Positions 9,794 to 21,626 of a stretch of 64,000 nucleotides of DNA are shown piece by piece; position 1 is the first letter of the stretch, and every line of letters begins with the position of its first letter. The notes under the pieces were generated by a model, which had not been told where the DNA came from, ran no database searches, and saw only the letters and a list, made by a program, of their open reading frames with translations. The DNA is from Symbiodinium sp. CCMP2592. Taxonomy: Eukaryota > Sar > Dinophyceae > Suessiales > Symbiodiniaceae. Position numbers and translations under genes: made by a program. Location: assembly GCA_905221615.1 (NCBI GenBank), contig CAJNDT010003835.1, forward strand, positions 267,501 to 331,500, given 5' to 3'.

Positions 9794-12630
9794 ATTATAT
9801 CCTCTGAGAATTGTTAAGGGTATAGGGCTTAGGAGGCCCCTGTAATGTGAAGTCCTTCCCGAGAACTCGGTAGAGCGTTCGAACACTCGCACGGTCCGCA
9901 CCAGGAGAAAATGTTGCCCTCACGAGAGTGCTTTGCTTCGCTGTGCACCTCCGAATATACTATAGCATATCTGCCAAATAGTCTACTATATACTACATTA
10001 TGGTATATTGCAACAAATTGTACTCATGTACTCTCATCAACTGCGGATCAGCATTCTGAGCAGGGGCAGCCCACTAAAGTATTTTTTTGCCCGAGTATTG
10101 TGCATCTGTAGATTTTCCGATGCCTGCATTCAGTCAACGAAGAGCGGGGGGCATCTCAGCTGCATCCAGCCTTTCGGGGGGAAGACAAGGATCTGCAACG
10201 GGACAACACATCAAGTGCCAAGGCATGCGTTGTCCTTCGGGCGGTTTTGGAAGCTGATTTATGAAAGTATGTTGTCGTAGATTATGGCTCATTCTGATTG
10301 GTTATTGAAGTATACGACATACAATGTACGATACCATGTTATAGTACACTCTAGTCTTGCTTCTCCGGTTGGAACTCCCCTTCTCCACTTCGCAGCTCTG
10401 CCTGCTCTAGCTACAAATTCGGCATGGAGATTGCGACGGTGACGTGTTACTTTAAGCTGTGAGTTTAAGTCGGGTGCCTCAAAAGGTGGGATGAAGGTAG
10501 GTAGGATGAAGGATCCCTTATCTAAGGATTCTAACCCAGATACCTTCATCCCACCATGGGGGCCCTGGGAGTCTGCATGTAGCGGTGCGTCATGGCGCAT
10601 CCTTTCCGGTTAGGCAGCACCTCCGGCAGTGCGTACTGTTCGAAACGAAGCTTCGGTGAAAGCAAACATAGGGACTGCAATAAGGATTAGAACGGGTCTC
10701 GGGGTATGTTATACTACTCGGGGATGGTACATTTCTTGATAGCGTGAATTTCAATAGACAGAACAGACCCATAATGCTACGACATATGCCAATACCCTGT
10801 CCCACTCAGCACGCGGAGAAAGCCTTGCCTTCACGAGAGTTCGTTGCTTCTGCTTCGCACTGCTCAGCTCCGAAAACGGACTAGCATTCTTAGCAGATGC
10901 AGCCCAGTGACTTTTGCGCTTGTGTCTTGCGAAGGGGTGATTTCCCATGCCTCCATTCTTCAAAGACGTTCGGAGGAGGGAGGGCATCTCAATTCGGTCC
11001 AAACCTATCCTGCAGAGGGACAACCGGAATCAAGGCATGCATTGCAAATTCCGGCAGTATTGGAAGCTGACTTATGAACGTATCCTATCGTAGGTAATGG
11101 TTTATTATATTCCATTCTGGTTTGTTTACGTGTAGTGCAGTATTATGTATTACAATAACCGCTAGTATACAAGTACTATAAGTGCTACAACATGCTGCCT
11201 CTTCGGTTGGACCACCCCTCCTGCCACTTCGCAGATCTGCGCCGGCTTCTGTACAGTTCGGCATAGATACTGCGACGGTGATGTTGCTCTTTCAAGTGAT
11301 TCAAGTGTCAGTCTAGTATAGGGGCCCTAATAAGTACCTATACCTATACTGTTTTGGGGCTCCGTATTATAATCATAGCATAGTATACCCACAATCCGAT
11401 TCTGGCCCCCCTCAGCCACGGTCAAGTTACCATGGAGACAAAGCCGAACTCCCGGCGGAGCCCATGATGTACAGGTGCGTCATGGTGCATCCTTTCCGGC
11501 TTGGCAGCACTTGCGGCAGCACAGTGGGACTGGTTTTTGAAAGGCAATGTAGGGCCGTACTAGTGTTGAGATGGGCCTCGCACTACAAAGGGGGGCCACA
11601 ACAAGCCCCACAGAGCTCGCTGCTGGCTGTCCACCTGTCTCCCCTTCTTCAACCCTTTAACATGGAAACGGCGGGCAAATGCCCGCATTGTCTTTCAAGT
11701 GTAGCAGGGCGCAGATATGCAGGAAGCACGAGCCCCGTACTCTTGGCTGCACAGCCTTCTGCAGGCTCATGCAGCACTCACGAGGACGGGAACAAGAGCT
11801 TTTGCCCTGCACAGCGTTCTGCAGTCTCATGTTGCAGCTTCGACAGCCGCCAGAACCTACGTGAGGCCCCAACATGTAGCATACCGTATTGAAGCCAAAC
11901 TCTCTATCCGCGCAGACGTAGCTGGGCCGTGATTTCTGTTCTGGAGCATGGCTGCACATTCAAGGAAATATATGAATAAATCTTTTCGTTTGAGCGGCCT
12001 TTGTGCGCTTCCCTCTCGGCGCAAACCGTCTTACGACAGTTCATGAGCCCTGGAGCTGAGATTAGTGATTAGGGGTTTGAGTAATCAGTACCAGGACATT
12101 CCCTTGTACCCTTCAATAGGGGTACATGGTCCCTAATTGTGGGTATTTGGGGTCTAAAAGGGGGTAGAAGGAGGGTCTAGGGAGTTTGTAAGAGTGTTGC
12201 GGCATAGTCCATACAAGCTATACTAGATGCTTGGCAGTCGCCTGTGTAGGGGCTGAGAGGGACCGCGCTGACAAGCTAGGAATTTCTTTTTGAGCGCATC
12301 GTGAAAAAGAGGGGGCTTTCGGTGAACGCGGTCTGATGCCAGCATTCGTATGGATGCAGGGCAGCGGAGAGAGAGAGAGAGAGAGAAAGGGTTTAAGGCT
12401 GCGTGGATGTTAATCTACAGAAAGGTTTGATAGAGGGTGCGGAATAATAACTAACATTTCTTCCTTCAGGTTCCTAGCTATGGATGGTTATACCCCTCCC
12501 CCCACCCCCCAAAAAATTGTCATTCTCCCCCCCCGCACCCCAAAACGCGACGTAGTCTCATTATCAAGGCCCCCATGGTATGCAGTCGTCCGAGACTAGG
12601 GCTAGGGGTTGTTTCGTGACTTTGCTGTGT
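9794..12630. other. Repeated flank of unit A, no gene recognised
   Basis: The segment 9890-10640 recurs at 10800-11560 and at 13660-14250. Frames here (for example 11464-11959) translate repeated DNA on both strands without a consistent conserved frame, so none is called. Confidence 0.45.
10485..10555. mobile_element. Short inverted-repeat element, family E copy 1
   Basis: GGTGGGATGAAGGTA pairs with TACCTTCATCCCACC over 71 bases. Copies occur at 14021-14092, inside the segmental duplication, and at 35993-36072, independently placed. The independent third copy suggests a mobile hairpin element. Confidence 0.75.
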
Positions 12631-13032
12631 GCTTTGGTGTGGTCCTAGGCTTTCAATGAAATTGAGCCCTCAGCTTTTGCAGAAGTGTCTGACACCCTAT
12701 GTAAGCGCACCGAAGCTTACAAAGCTCTGGCTCAACAGTCAACACAGCTTGCAACATGCTGAAGACTGCGGTGTTGCCGTACCGTACACTTTCTCACTAG
12801 GGATATTCCCAGAGATTCCAACATCCCTTACATAGTCAAGGCCCCCTGAGTACGCACTCCTGCTGTGATACAGGAACAGCCTATCGTTGCGACTTACAGC
12901 GCTAAACCTGGTTCCAAAGCCTTCCGGAACTAACCCCACATCCCACACACTCAACATGGCTACGATCGGCTACGGCTCAAGCAACATCCCTGGTTTATGT
13001 CAGTTAGTCACAGCTTCTCCCAGTGCAGCAAG

Positions 13033-13542
13033 ATGTCTTGGGAGGGTGCTTCCGTGGTAGTCACGCCCATAAGGTCATTCTACGCCGTGGACTCACTCCT
13101 TCGAAGCGAGAGCGAGTTCGATCCGTTGCCGCGGAGCGCACCGGTGAGCTTCTTCCATGCGCATGCACCCGTTCCGGGTGGCCTGGATGAGTTGCGTGCC
13201 GATGAGATCGAAGTCGACTTCACGATGAAGCGGGTACACTGCCTCGGCGAAGAGGAGATGTCCAAGCTGTGCCAAAATACAAAGAGCCAGGAGTCTGCTT
13301 CTGAGTCGAACGGGTCCGAGGACCCAGAACGCTCACCGGTTCGGCGAGGCCATGCCGACGTCATCAAGCGACTGAGTCGTTGGGGTGCACCGCGAGGATC
13401 GGCAGGCACGCTGTGGGACTTGGACGACTCCGAGGATCCCGACTATCCCACAAGCCCGTGGCGGGCTTCTTCACGATGGTGCGGCTTTGCAGGCATTCTG
13501 CGGCACCGAACGGAATGCCGGTCGAGTGGAAGTCCGTATTGA
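13033..13542 (+). CDS. Duplicated unknown protein, copy B (169 aa)
   Basis: Paralogue of the product at 8619, with the same start MSWEGASVV, the same EIEVDFTMKRVHCLGE core and the same SPWRASSRWCGFAGILR motif. It lacks one residue in the acidic linker (HADVIKR against HADDVIKR), and its last residues diverge after ILR (HRTECRSSGSPY), so the C-terminus is not conserved. The preserved frame with many substitutions suggests both copies have been under protein-level constraint. Function unknown. Confidence 0.6.
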   Translation: MSWEGASVVVTPIRSFYAVDSLLRSESEFDPLPRSAPVSFFHAHAPVPGGLDELRADEIEVDFTMKRVHCLGEEEMSKLCQNTKSQESASESNGSEDPERSPVRRGHADVIKRLSRWGAPRGSAGTLWDLDDSEDPDYPTSPWRASSRWCGFAGILRHRTECRSSGSPY

Positions 13543-14020
13543 GTTGGATCAGCAGGTCCCATCTCTAACAAGCCTAAAAGCACAGGCGAGCGTCCCTTGG
13601 GGTCGATAGCCACCACAACCCTCGAGATCGACGCTCAGATCCTGTGTAGCTGCAGTCGGTCAACAAAGTCGTGGTTTGGTGATGTTTAGGTTTGCCTTAA
13701 AGGGGGAAGACAAGGATCTGCAACGGGACAACGCATCAAGTACCAAGGCATGCGTTGTCCTTCGGGCGGTGTTGGAAACTGATCTATGAAAGTATGTTAC
13801 CGTAGATTGCTAGCTTGTTCTGAATTTTTCTTAGAGTGTACTGAAGTATGCTACGTACAATGAACTATACCATGTTATAGTAAACTCTAGTCCTGCCTCT
13901 CCGGTTGGAGCTCCCCTTCGCCGCTCCGCAGATCTGCATGCTCTAGCTGCAAATTCGTCTTGGAGATTGCAACGGTGACGTGTTCCTTTAAGCTGTGCGT
14001 TTAAGTCGGGTGCCTCAAAC

Positions 14021-14092
14021 GGTGGGATGAAGGTAGGTAGGATGAAGGCCCCTTGTTTATGGACTTTAAGCCCCAGCTACGTTCATCCCACC
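14021..14092. mobile_element. Short inverted-repeat element, family E copy 2
   Basis: Counterpart of 10485-10555 within unit B. The ends GGTGGGATGAAGGTA and TACGTTCATCCCACC differ by one base. Confidence 0.7.
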
Positions 14093-14333
14093 ATAGGGGC
14101 CCTGTGAATCTACATCTGTAGCAGTGCATCATTTCGCATCCTTTTCGGCTAGGCAGCATCTGCGGCAGTGCGGACTGTTCGAAATCAAGCTTCTGTGAAA
14201 GCAAACATAGAGGCTGTAGCAAGGATTCGAACGGGATGGTACACTACGGCTTTGGTGGCGTGAATTGGGAAAACTCCAGATCTCTTAATAGAGCAGACAA
14301 CACAGAGGATGCTGCCGACTGTCTGTACATATG

Positions 14334-14438
14334 TGGGAGTGTCGGAAAATTAAGGGTACCTTATTTGGGGCTTCTTATGAGTAGGATCCTACTATTTAGG
14401 GTACTATATTAGGGTCCCCTATTTTCGGAAACTCTCAT
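14334..14438. mobile_element. MITE-like element, family A copy 2
   Basis: The ends are TGGGAGTGTCGGAAAAT and ATTTTCGGAAACTCTCAT. The interior carries GGATCCTACTATTTAGGGTA as in the other copies. Confidence 0.8.
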
Positions 14439-15662
14439 GTCTCCACTCTGAACCAACCTTTGAACATGGAGACGTCGGTCAAACGCGCTGCAAAACATTT
14501 CCAGTAACTGCACGCCCTCTTTGTGCCGTTCATTGCCCTTCCTGGTTTGCGCTGTTTTTGCGTGCTCTCGGCGCAGATCAGTGCGAATCACCGTCATATT
14601 TTCCCTGTCCAGCACAGCCTTCGGCAGGCTCAGGCAGCACTCACAAGGCATGTGCGGCAGAAGAACACGAGCTTTTTTCCTGCAGGGCATTCTGCAGGCT
14701 CATTTCGCAGCTTCGCCAGCCGGATTTTGGGGTCGATCACCAGTGTCATGCCCTTAAGAGGCTTGAAGCAAATCAGGTTATAACATTTAGGGTGTAGGGG
14801 TGAAGTCAAACTGTTTGTCCGAGCAGACGGAGCTGGGCTGTGCTTTCTGCAACGTGGCTGCGACTTCCAAGAAATACACATTAAATGCATAATGAATCTC
14901 CTCCTTTCCGCGGCCTGTGCGCACCTCCCTCGCTCAGAGCAAGCCCAGATGTCCCCACAGCAGTTCATACACCCTGGAGCTGAGTATAGGGATGTTTACG
15001 GGTTCGAATAATCAGTCGTATCCCCGCTTAGCCCCTCTATGTATAAAAATCATCAGATGAATATATATATATATATATATACACACATTTTTGATATACG
15101 CAATGAAGATGATTTGACATGGTTTGTGCAACTGCTTGTTGCGAGGGACGGTGCTCACAAACTAGGGATTTCTTTTTGACCAGAACGAACGGTGAAAAAG
15201 TTTCGGTGCACCCGGTCTGATACCAGCATTTTCATAGCTGGAGATAGGGAGGAAACCCTGGTTTCATTATTGGGCCCCGACAGTATGGTGGCATCCGAGA
15301 CTAGGGGTTGTTTCGCGATTTCTCGCGCGAGAGGTAGCTCTTCGTCCTTTTGCAGTGTCGTAGTGGCTTCCGTAGTGTGACGTCACATGTTGTGAAGCTG
15401 CTCAGTCGCCCTCAGCCCGGGCACCGGAGTTCTAGTATTCTAGTACTAGCGCCGGGTTTCCCGCCCTGGCCCAGTCTATTTTACTTTTCAAAGGAAGCTT
15501 CCGGCACAGAGGCGGTGTTTGACTTTCTCCGATTGCGAAGCAAGTAACTGCATTATGGGAGAGTTAAAGAGAATCAAAGAGCCAGGCTCAAGGCATTTTA
15601 AGGTTCAGGGATTTAGGGTTTCAGGTTTGAGCATTGCAAAAAAAGGGGTTTACCCCAGCCGT

Positions 15663-16092
15663 TAGCAGGTCGAAGGATGATGTGCTGCTAGAAGAGATCC
15701 GCTACTTGCGTCAGCTGCTGACCGACAGCAACGAGGAGAAGCGGATCCAGGCCGAAGTCGATCAGACTCCGACCTCGTGTCTGCACAATGCTTATGAGCT
15801 GCTAGTCTATACCCTAGAATCCCTAGAATGAACTTCATTTGAAAGGACGAGAGCAAAGAATCCGCAACAAGAGCAACATGCATGTTTGGCCAGTGCAGCG
15901 CCGGCATCATTTCGGGTCCCACTTTAATCTGGTAAGTTGAATATCTCGACCGTAGGGTGTAACGTTTAGGGTTTACATGCTAGGATGTTTCTCCCCTGTG
16001 AGGTGGCCATTGTCCGTGACGAAGTTTCCGAGAAGCAGCGCACCATTGATGAACTCAGACAGCAAGCGGCTGTTGCCGAGGCACAGCGGCTA
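15663..16092 (+). CDS. Coiled-coil protein exons (partial)
   Basis: Two plus-strand exon-like blocks. The first, about 15669-15770, follows a CAG|G acceptor and reads KDDVLLEEIRYLRQLLTDSN then EEKRIQAEVD. The second, about 16004-16092, follows GAG|G and reads VAIVRDEVSEKQRTIDELRQ then QAAVAEAQRLP. Both have heptad-like leucine/charged spacing typical of coiled coils. A third block, about 17151-17260, after CAG|G reads ATLSAVRQQLSGGVSPSAPR and ends in a stop, and may be the last exon. The start exon was not found and the family is unknown. Confidence 0.4.
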
Positions 16093-16154
16093 CCATCATG
16101 GCACCTCCATACACCAAGGGCCTCACCACTGGCATCCCTCACCCATGCAACGCA

Positions 16155-16830
16155 GACTCATCATCACCATCATCATCATCATCATTATCGTCGCTTTTGG
16201 GTGCTTCGCAGCCGCGATCATTAAGTATGTCCGAGCCGAGCGCCCAACCATTGCACAGGCAGCGATGCGATTGGTGAGCAGCTATTGTGAACTGTTGCTC
16301 CTCGCAGGTGTTTTCAGCGTTCCTGAATCAGCTTTCTTTGCACTGGAATTGCCCTTGAACTGCAACTTGTTGTCTCGGCTTACTGCACGCATTTTATTGT
16401 CGTTGTCATGATAGAGCTAACAGAACACCATGGAACAGAAAGAAGGCAGCTCCCAGCTGACCGACTTAGTTCCTGTTCCATGTCCTGAAGCCATTTTGCA
16501 GAGCTGGCTGTCTCAAGTTCCTAGGTCATAGATGGGCAATAAGATAAGATGCACCCGGTCAACTGAGCTCCCCTCTCATATAAGAGAAGCAACAGTTGAT
16601 AGACATGCAGACACTGAGATGCAGCGAGTCGTCGGCTCCTTCGGTTGAGGGTCGAGGGTTCATCTAAGCCAACCCAGTGGACAGGGCAGGTTTGCGGAAC
16701 GTTTGTTATAATTTCGACTATTATGATTATGATGATGATGATTATTATCTTTTCCACATATTAAGATAATCGTCAGAATTTCGGTTTTGATGATGATGAT
16801 GATGATTATGATGATGATGGTTATTATTGT
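16155..16830. repeat. (CAT)n and (GAT)n microsatellites
   Basis: Short trinucleotide tracts lie at about 16157-16190 and 16725-16830. Polyhistidine and polyisoleucine frames here are translations of the repeat. Confidence 0.85.
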
Positions 16831-16994
16831 TATCATATTCCCTGGCAGCTCGCGGATCTCCAGATCCTAGTTCCGAAACCCTTGACCCACACCCTCTAGG
16901 CCTAAATCCCTCCAGCACCTTTCGAAGCCCTGGGACCCTAAACTTCCAAAGCCCTGCAAGAACCCTACAGGGCTTTCCGAAGCCCGAGGCTTGG

Positions 16995-17107
16995 CTACTC
17001 TTTGCTTAAGAAACCCACCCCAAAAAATGTAAAAATAAAAATCCCTATATTACCCCCCATAAGGAATATATTTTTTAGTTTTTGGGGGGTTCTTAAGCAA
17101 ATAGTAG
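16995..17107. mobile_element. Inverted-repeat element, family F
   Basis: CTACTCTTTGCTTAAGAA pairs with TTCTTAAGCAAATAGTAG around an AT-rich core holding CCCCCCAAAAA-type inner repeats. The length is about 113 bases. Only one copy is seen in the window. Confidence 0.7.
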
Positions 17108-17530
17108 TTGGGGTTGAGGGATGTTGAGGGATGTTGAGGGACTCCAGTGCAGGCTACGCTCTCGGCGGTGCGGCAGCAGCTGAGTGGAGGCGTCAGCCCT
17201 TCAGCACCGAGACTTTCCAGCTGTTGCATGACTGGTGTTGGGATGCCTCGAGAATCTTAGTAGTGTGGGTAACCTTGAACATTGTTGTTTCATGATCTCA
17301 CGAGCCCAGATGCAACAAGTTTGTGTTTCGGTTGACTTTACGATTCCAGGGTATATGATATAATTAATGCCTGGTTGTGCCTTGGAGAATCTGCTGAGGT
17401 TGGAAAACCCAGTGCCGCAAGCCGTCAGTTGGAGGCAACATTCAAGCTTCTGGTGATTCTGGTGGTGCTGCCACGATAGAAAGTTTGGATTGCTGGTGTC
17501 AAAGTCCAAGGAGAAGCAAGAATACACAAC

Positions 17531-17624
17531 CCCAGAGAGCCCAATACCACTAAAATATTATGCGCCCCCTTATAATTTAAGTTATATATATATTCCTTCA
17601 TTAAGGGGTATTGGGCTCTCTGGG
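17531..17624. mobile_element. Inverted-repeat element, family G
   Basis: CCCAGAGAGCCCAATACC pairs exactly with GGTATTGGGCTCTCTGGG around an AT-rich 58-base core. The perfect termini suggest a recent insertion. Confidence 0.75.
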
Positions 17625-17901
17625 ACTGAAGGGGCAGTACAGGTTCCCATGTCGAGTTTGTTACAACTACTCTCCTTTTGTGCTTGTCATCGTTGCGTTT
17701 CATGGTCAGTCTTGCTCGGCCCAACCCACCCCCACACCATTGAAGCCCTAAGATAAATCAGGGGCCACGGTGATGTGCTGAACGTGCTAGCCGCTAGCCA
17801 TTTCGCACCACATCGGCAGCAGCGGTTCGAAACGACTATCTTGCTGGGCTTGCTATGCTAATCACGAGTCCTGAAGTAGCAAGCAGCAGCTGCGAGAAGA
17901 G

Positions 17902-19265
17902 ATGTCAAGATATGCCAAGTCTCCTAGTCTTTCACAACCTCCAAAGCTCATGGCACACATCCCGGAGCCGGTGGAGGCTGCGACAGGTCCGCCAGGAGCA
18001 CCATCCCCGACCTCCCAAGGGCTCGAAGAGGGCGAAGCGGCCGTGCCCGAAGCGCAGCCGCAGGCAGAAGAGGAAGTTCGGGGCCCCGAGTCCTTAGAGG
18101 AGTCCCCAGAGGAGTCTCCAGATGAGCCAGTGGCAGAGGCCGATGCAGACCCGTCGCCCAGGGCGCTGGAAAGTGAGAGCAGGGGAAGCTTCCTGGCCAC
18201 TGCGCCTCAGCCGGAGCACGGCTATGCCAGCGACATGAGCAAGCTGTCTGTGTCCAACACAGGCTACAGCTACCCACAGTTTGTGGAGCGCTTCAAGGAC
18301 CAATCCGGCAGTTCAGAAGACCCCCTTCCCTACATCGTTTCGTTTGTTAGTTCCTCTACCATACCTCACAAAAGATAGCCTAAGCCAACGACGAAAAGGC
18401 CCCCCCCTCTTCTCAAGGATCACTCTGCCAAACCCTGAACCCTAAAGATGCGGGCTTTGTCCTTGCTAGGTAGGAGGGAAAAAAGATGGCTGTGTGCGAG
18501 TGTGAGCGTCGAAAACCATCTGGGAGTTTCCGAAAATCCGGGATACCTCATTTTGGGGTCCTTGTAATAAGGATCCTACTATTTAGGATACTACGTTAGG
18601 TTCCCCTATTTTCGGAAATTCCCATCTTGTCAAGGGCCAATCTGCCCAGCCCTGAACCCTAAACCCATCTTTTCACAAACCAATCTGCCAAACCCTGAAC
18701 CCTAAACCCTAAACCATATGTTCTATCATGTCTTCACACCATCAATTTACGAACTTACTGGTGTGACTCACCTTTGCTTGTGCTCGGAGTCCTATGAGTC
18801 GCCCCTCTTGCTACCCATTATAGGATCCTGAGGGAGAGTGAGTCACCTGGGCACGGTCACTTTATGTGTTGTTATGAACTTGTTGCTTGTACTTGACTGC
18901 CTCTCCTAGTGATGTCTCACTCAGCAGACTCCGAACCACATGCCTCGCCTGGATTGTCCGAGTGTGAGCGCCGAAACCCTAAACCCTAAAAGGACCGATT
19001 TAGGCTACTACATTAGGGTCCCCTGTTTTCGGAAACTCCCATCTTTTCAAGGACCAATCTGCCCAGCCCGTGGTGAACGAAGTGAGGGACTTCGTGAACC
19101 GCTTCCCGGCCAACCTCACGCGCCTGCAGGCGGCCCGCCGGATCCATGCTTTCCTGGCAGAGGCCCGGGGAATCCCGAGTTGAGGTTGTTTGACGTTACT
19201 GTGCTCTATATATAAAAATGTGAGCATAGATAAATATGTATATATATATATATGTATATAAATAA

Positions 19266-19310
<45 letters not shown>

Positions 19311-20708
19311 CATATTTTTGTTTAAAAACCCTAAAGACCACCACACACGAGTGTGAGCGCCGAAAGACCACCACACAAAGAAGCCTCAAAACCCTTAACC
19401 GATTTCAAGAAGCTTTCAGGTGACTCCAAAGCTCCTGGTGGCTAAAGCCTTCCGGGACGATGGCGAAAGCATCGCCTCAGAGCTTGCGAATGAAGGCTTG
19501 GAGAAGTTTGTGGCTCCTGGGCCCCGAAGGGTAATGTAGGGGCCTAGATAGTTACCCATAGTTCTTCGGGGGGTTCCTTATTGTAATTATAGTATCATGG
19601 GCCCCAAGACCCTATTCTAAGTATTAAGGCCTCTATACTTATAACTCTACTAAGGTCTCTCGGATTTAAGCATTTAGGGCTTAGGTTTCAGGGTTCAGGG
19701 CTTGCTTATGACAAAAAAAGGCATGGGCCGATTATGCAGGGGCTGCAAGGAAACCTAGCACTTTGGACCCTTAGAGCTCCCTTTGAGAAGCCCTATAAGC
19801 CCTATGGGATGTTCCGAAAATTAGGGATACCTTATTTTGGGGGTCCTTATATTAAGGATCCTATTATCTAGGGTACTTTTTTAGGGTCCCCTATTTTCGG
19901 AAACCCCCACCCTATGAAAACACATCTTGAGAGTAACCTAGTAAGGTAGGTAACCTTTAACCGTTTTGGGGTATCCTTTAGTTCGCCGAGGCCTAGGATA
20001 GTGGACTGGTAGGTTATGAAGGGGATGCTGGGGAGAATCGAGGTCCTGAAGCTATACAAATTGCTCTTCCGCCACGATCCCGCCGACATCCGGGAGGACG
20101 AGAGAGTGGAACAGGCACTTCGAAGTGCTGCCAAAGGGGCGAGCACGATTCAAGCTGCCGTCTCCAAGTTCGACACGAAGCAGCTCGAGGTTTTTGATGC
20201 TGCGGTGCTGGAGCTGCAGATGGTGGAGCAGCACCGGGCGCCAAGGGATAAGCTGAGCTGCTTCGTGAATGCCATCCGCCTCGTCGAGAGCATCGTGGTA
20301 GAGCGGGTCTTCCGGCAAAGAGGAGAGGGCCAGCAGTCGAACTGGGAGCAGCTTCTGGCTGCTCTCATTTTGAAGGCTTCACCCCCAAATCTCTATTCCA
20401 ATCTGGAGTTTACTGCAGCTTTCAGACATCCATCGCTCATGGGCCCCGATGAACGGAAAGCCCTTGCCGATCTTGCCTCGGCTTTCCTCGCTGTCATCGG
20501 CGGCAGCTCTCGGCGTCTTGCTTCCGCTGAGCTCGCGGAGAACTCCGCAGGCCAGTCCGGCTCCATGCCCTTGTGGCTGATGGATGCTGGTGTAACTTTC
20601 AACTTTTCTGACCGCTCCCCGGATGACCTCTCCCTGGGAGAGGTGGACGAGCTCCTGGACGAGTACCAGAGGATGATTCGTGCCATACGAGACCTCATCT
20701 CCACTTAG
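17902..20708 (+). CDS. VPS9-domain protein, probable Rab5-class GEF
   Basis: Four exons join in frame: 17902-18336, 19067-19162, 19420-19512 and 20043-20708, giving about 429 residues. Residues 1-120 are acidic and proline/serine-rich; PQFVERFKDQSG follows. The VPS9 domain then begins with VVNEVRDFVNRFPANLTRLQ, continues through GLEKFV and KLYKLLFRHDP, the core APRDKLSCFVNAIRL, and ALILKASPPNLYSNLEF. Families with this domain exchange GDP for GTP on Rab5-type GTPases at early endosomes. The conserved Asp of PRDK is present. The family's catalytic Tyr in the later LIY-type helix appears as Ala here (LLAALILKASPP). Introns 2 and 3 fit GC donors, and acceptors before exons 3 and 4 are AG|G. No ubiquitin-binding zinc finger was seen. 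Exon-1 donor and start are less certain than the domain call. Confidence 0.85.
18337..19066 (+). other. Intron 1 of VPS9 gene, built from repeats
   Basis: It holds a GCTAGGTAGG-family copy, a full family A element (18521-18625), CCCTAAA words and a right-half family A element ending at 19042. Four related stretches with CCAATCTGCC(C/A)A (about 18411, 18635, 18677 and 19048) appear. The last of these supplies the 3' splice site, so the acceptor region itself looks amplified. Confidence 0.6.
18521..18625. mobile_element. MITE-like element, family A copy 3
   Basis: TGGGAGTTTCCGAAAAT to ATTTTCGGAAATTCCCAT, about 105 bases, within intron 1 of the VPS9 gene. Confidence 0.8.
19200..19312. repeat. 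(TA)n tract in VPS9 intron 2
   Basis: An imperfect TA/AAATA tract lies inside the second intron. It separates exon 2 from exon 3. Confidence 0.9.
19806..19910. mobile_element. MITE-like element, family A copy 4
   Basis: A diverged copy with GATGTTCCGAAAATTAGGG at the left and CCCCTATTTTCGGAAACCCC at the right. It lies in VPS9 intron 3. Confidence 0.75.
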
Positions 20709-21148
20709 GCGTCAGGCCGTAGATCCGACCCACAAGGCGCCTTCAAAAAGGGTGGTTCGGGCGAGGGGAGGAATCCCGACAGATTACATGGCATGAATGT
20801 TGTTCTAAAGGAAACCTGCCATAGCCTAGTGTGCTTGTACATAGAAGCAGATCAGTAGACACAGAAATTGGGCCTGGACAGATGGCCATTTGTCCATGTA
20901 GCGTGGATTTAGCATGTCGCCCGGTTTCAGATGCACGTAGTTCTCGGCTTGAACTTGAACTAGTAGGAAATTGGCGTCAAACAGATCCAGTGTACTGCTT
21001 TGGCATGTATTTACCCAGACGGTGCAGACTAACACAGAGAGGGAGTGAGAGAGAGCAGGAGAACAAACCACTAAGGACTGTGGTTGAGAAGGAAGGAGGG
21101 ACAGAGAGAAAGGGACAGAGGAAGGAAGGAGGGAGAGAGAGAGAGAGG

Positions 21149-21190
<42 letters not shown>

Positions 21191-21234
21191 AAGTACCTGA
21201 GGGAGAGTGGAAGGGAGGGGGGGGCTAGAGGAGG

Positions 21235-21274
<40 letters not shown>

Positions 21275-21626
21275 ATGCTCGGAACAGTGCCACAGTAGAC
21301 AACCAGCTCCAGCTCGCCCCCAAAAGGGGGGACTACGATGAGGCGCGAGGGGTTGCACTAGCGTAAGGCCTAAGGGTTAGAGGGTGCTAGGTGCCGACAG
21401 CGCCTCATCCGGTCGGGAGCGAGAGCAGACCAGAGAACTCGGTGCGCGCCCGCGCGCAGGAGAGTGCTCGCGTGCTCTCCTTGTCTGCGTTTCAAATCAG
21501 GAACCCCAAAGCCCAAACCCGTAGCAAACTGTCCTTACGAAGCCGTGCCTGTGTCGCGCGAGTGCGCGAGTCGAAAACCCAAATCCCCGAGTACCAGACT
21601 TGGAACCGTAAGCCCTCAACACCAAA
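20709..21626. other. Downstream of VPS9 gene, (GA)n tract
   Basis: No gene. (GA)n-rich stretches at about 21038-21275 give arginine-glutamate and serine-leucine frames that are not coding. GCGAGTGCGCGAGTCGAAAA at about 21550 is another copy of the short dispersed word described in the findings. Confidence 0.6.

Larger units (their letters stand above)
8240..15350 (+). repeat. Two-copy tandem segmental duplication
   Basis: Unit A (about 8240-12630) and unit B (about 12640-15350) share an ordered series of diverged blocks. These are TGCAGAAGTATCTGACA against TGCAGAAGTGTCTGACA; the small gene (8619 and 13033); the CAACGGGACAACRCATCAAG block (about 10196 and 13721); family E inverted repeats (10485 and 14021); the CACAGCCTTCTGCAGGCTCA block (about 11750 and 14610); the TAGGAATTTCTTTTTGA block (about 12278 and 15161); and CGAGACTAGGG (about 12590 and 15295). 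Unit A also has an internal extra copy (about 9890-10640 and 10800-11560), which explains its greater length. Confidence 0.8.

Noticed and set aside
11464-11959. Overlapping frames on both strands in the duplicated flank
   Set aside because: The corresponding DNA in unit B (about 14520-14760) does not preserve one frame, so the openness is probably chance.
12960-12985. GGCTACGGCTCAAG as a spliced-leader relic
   Set aside because: It only matches the last few bases of the dinoflagellate leader, and the paralogous site (about 8556-8570) reads differently.
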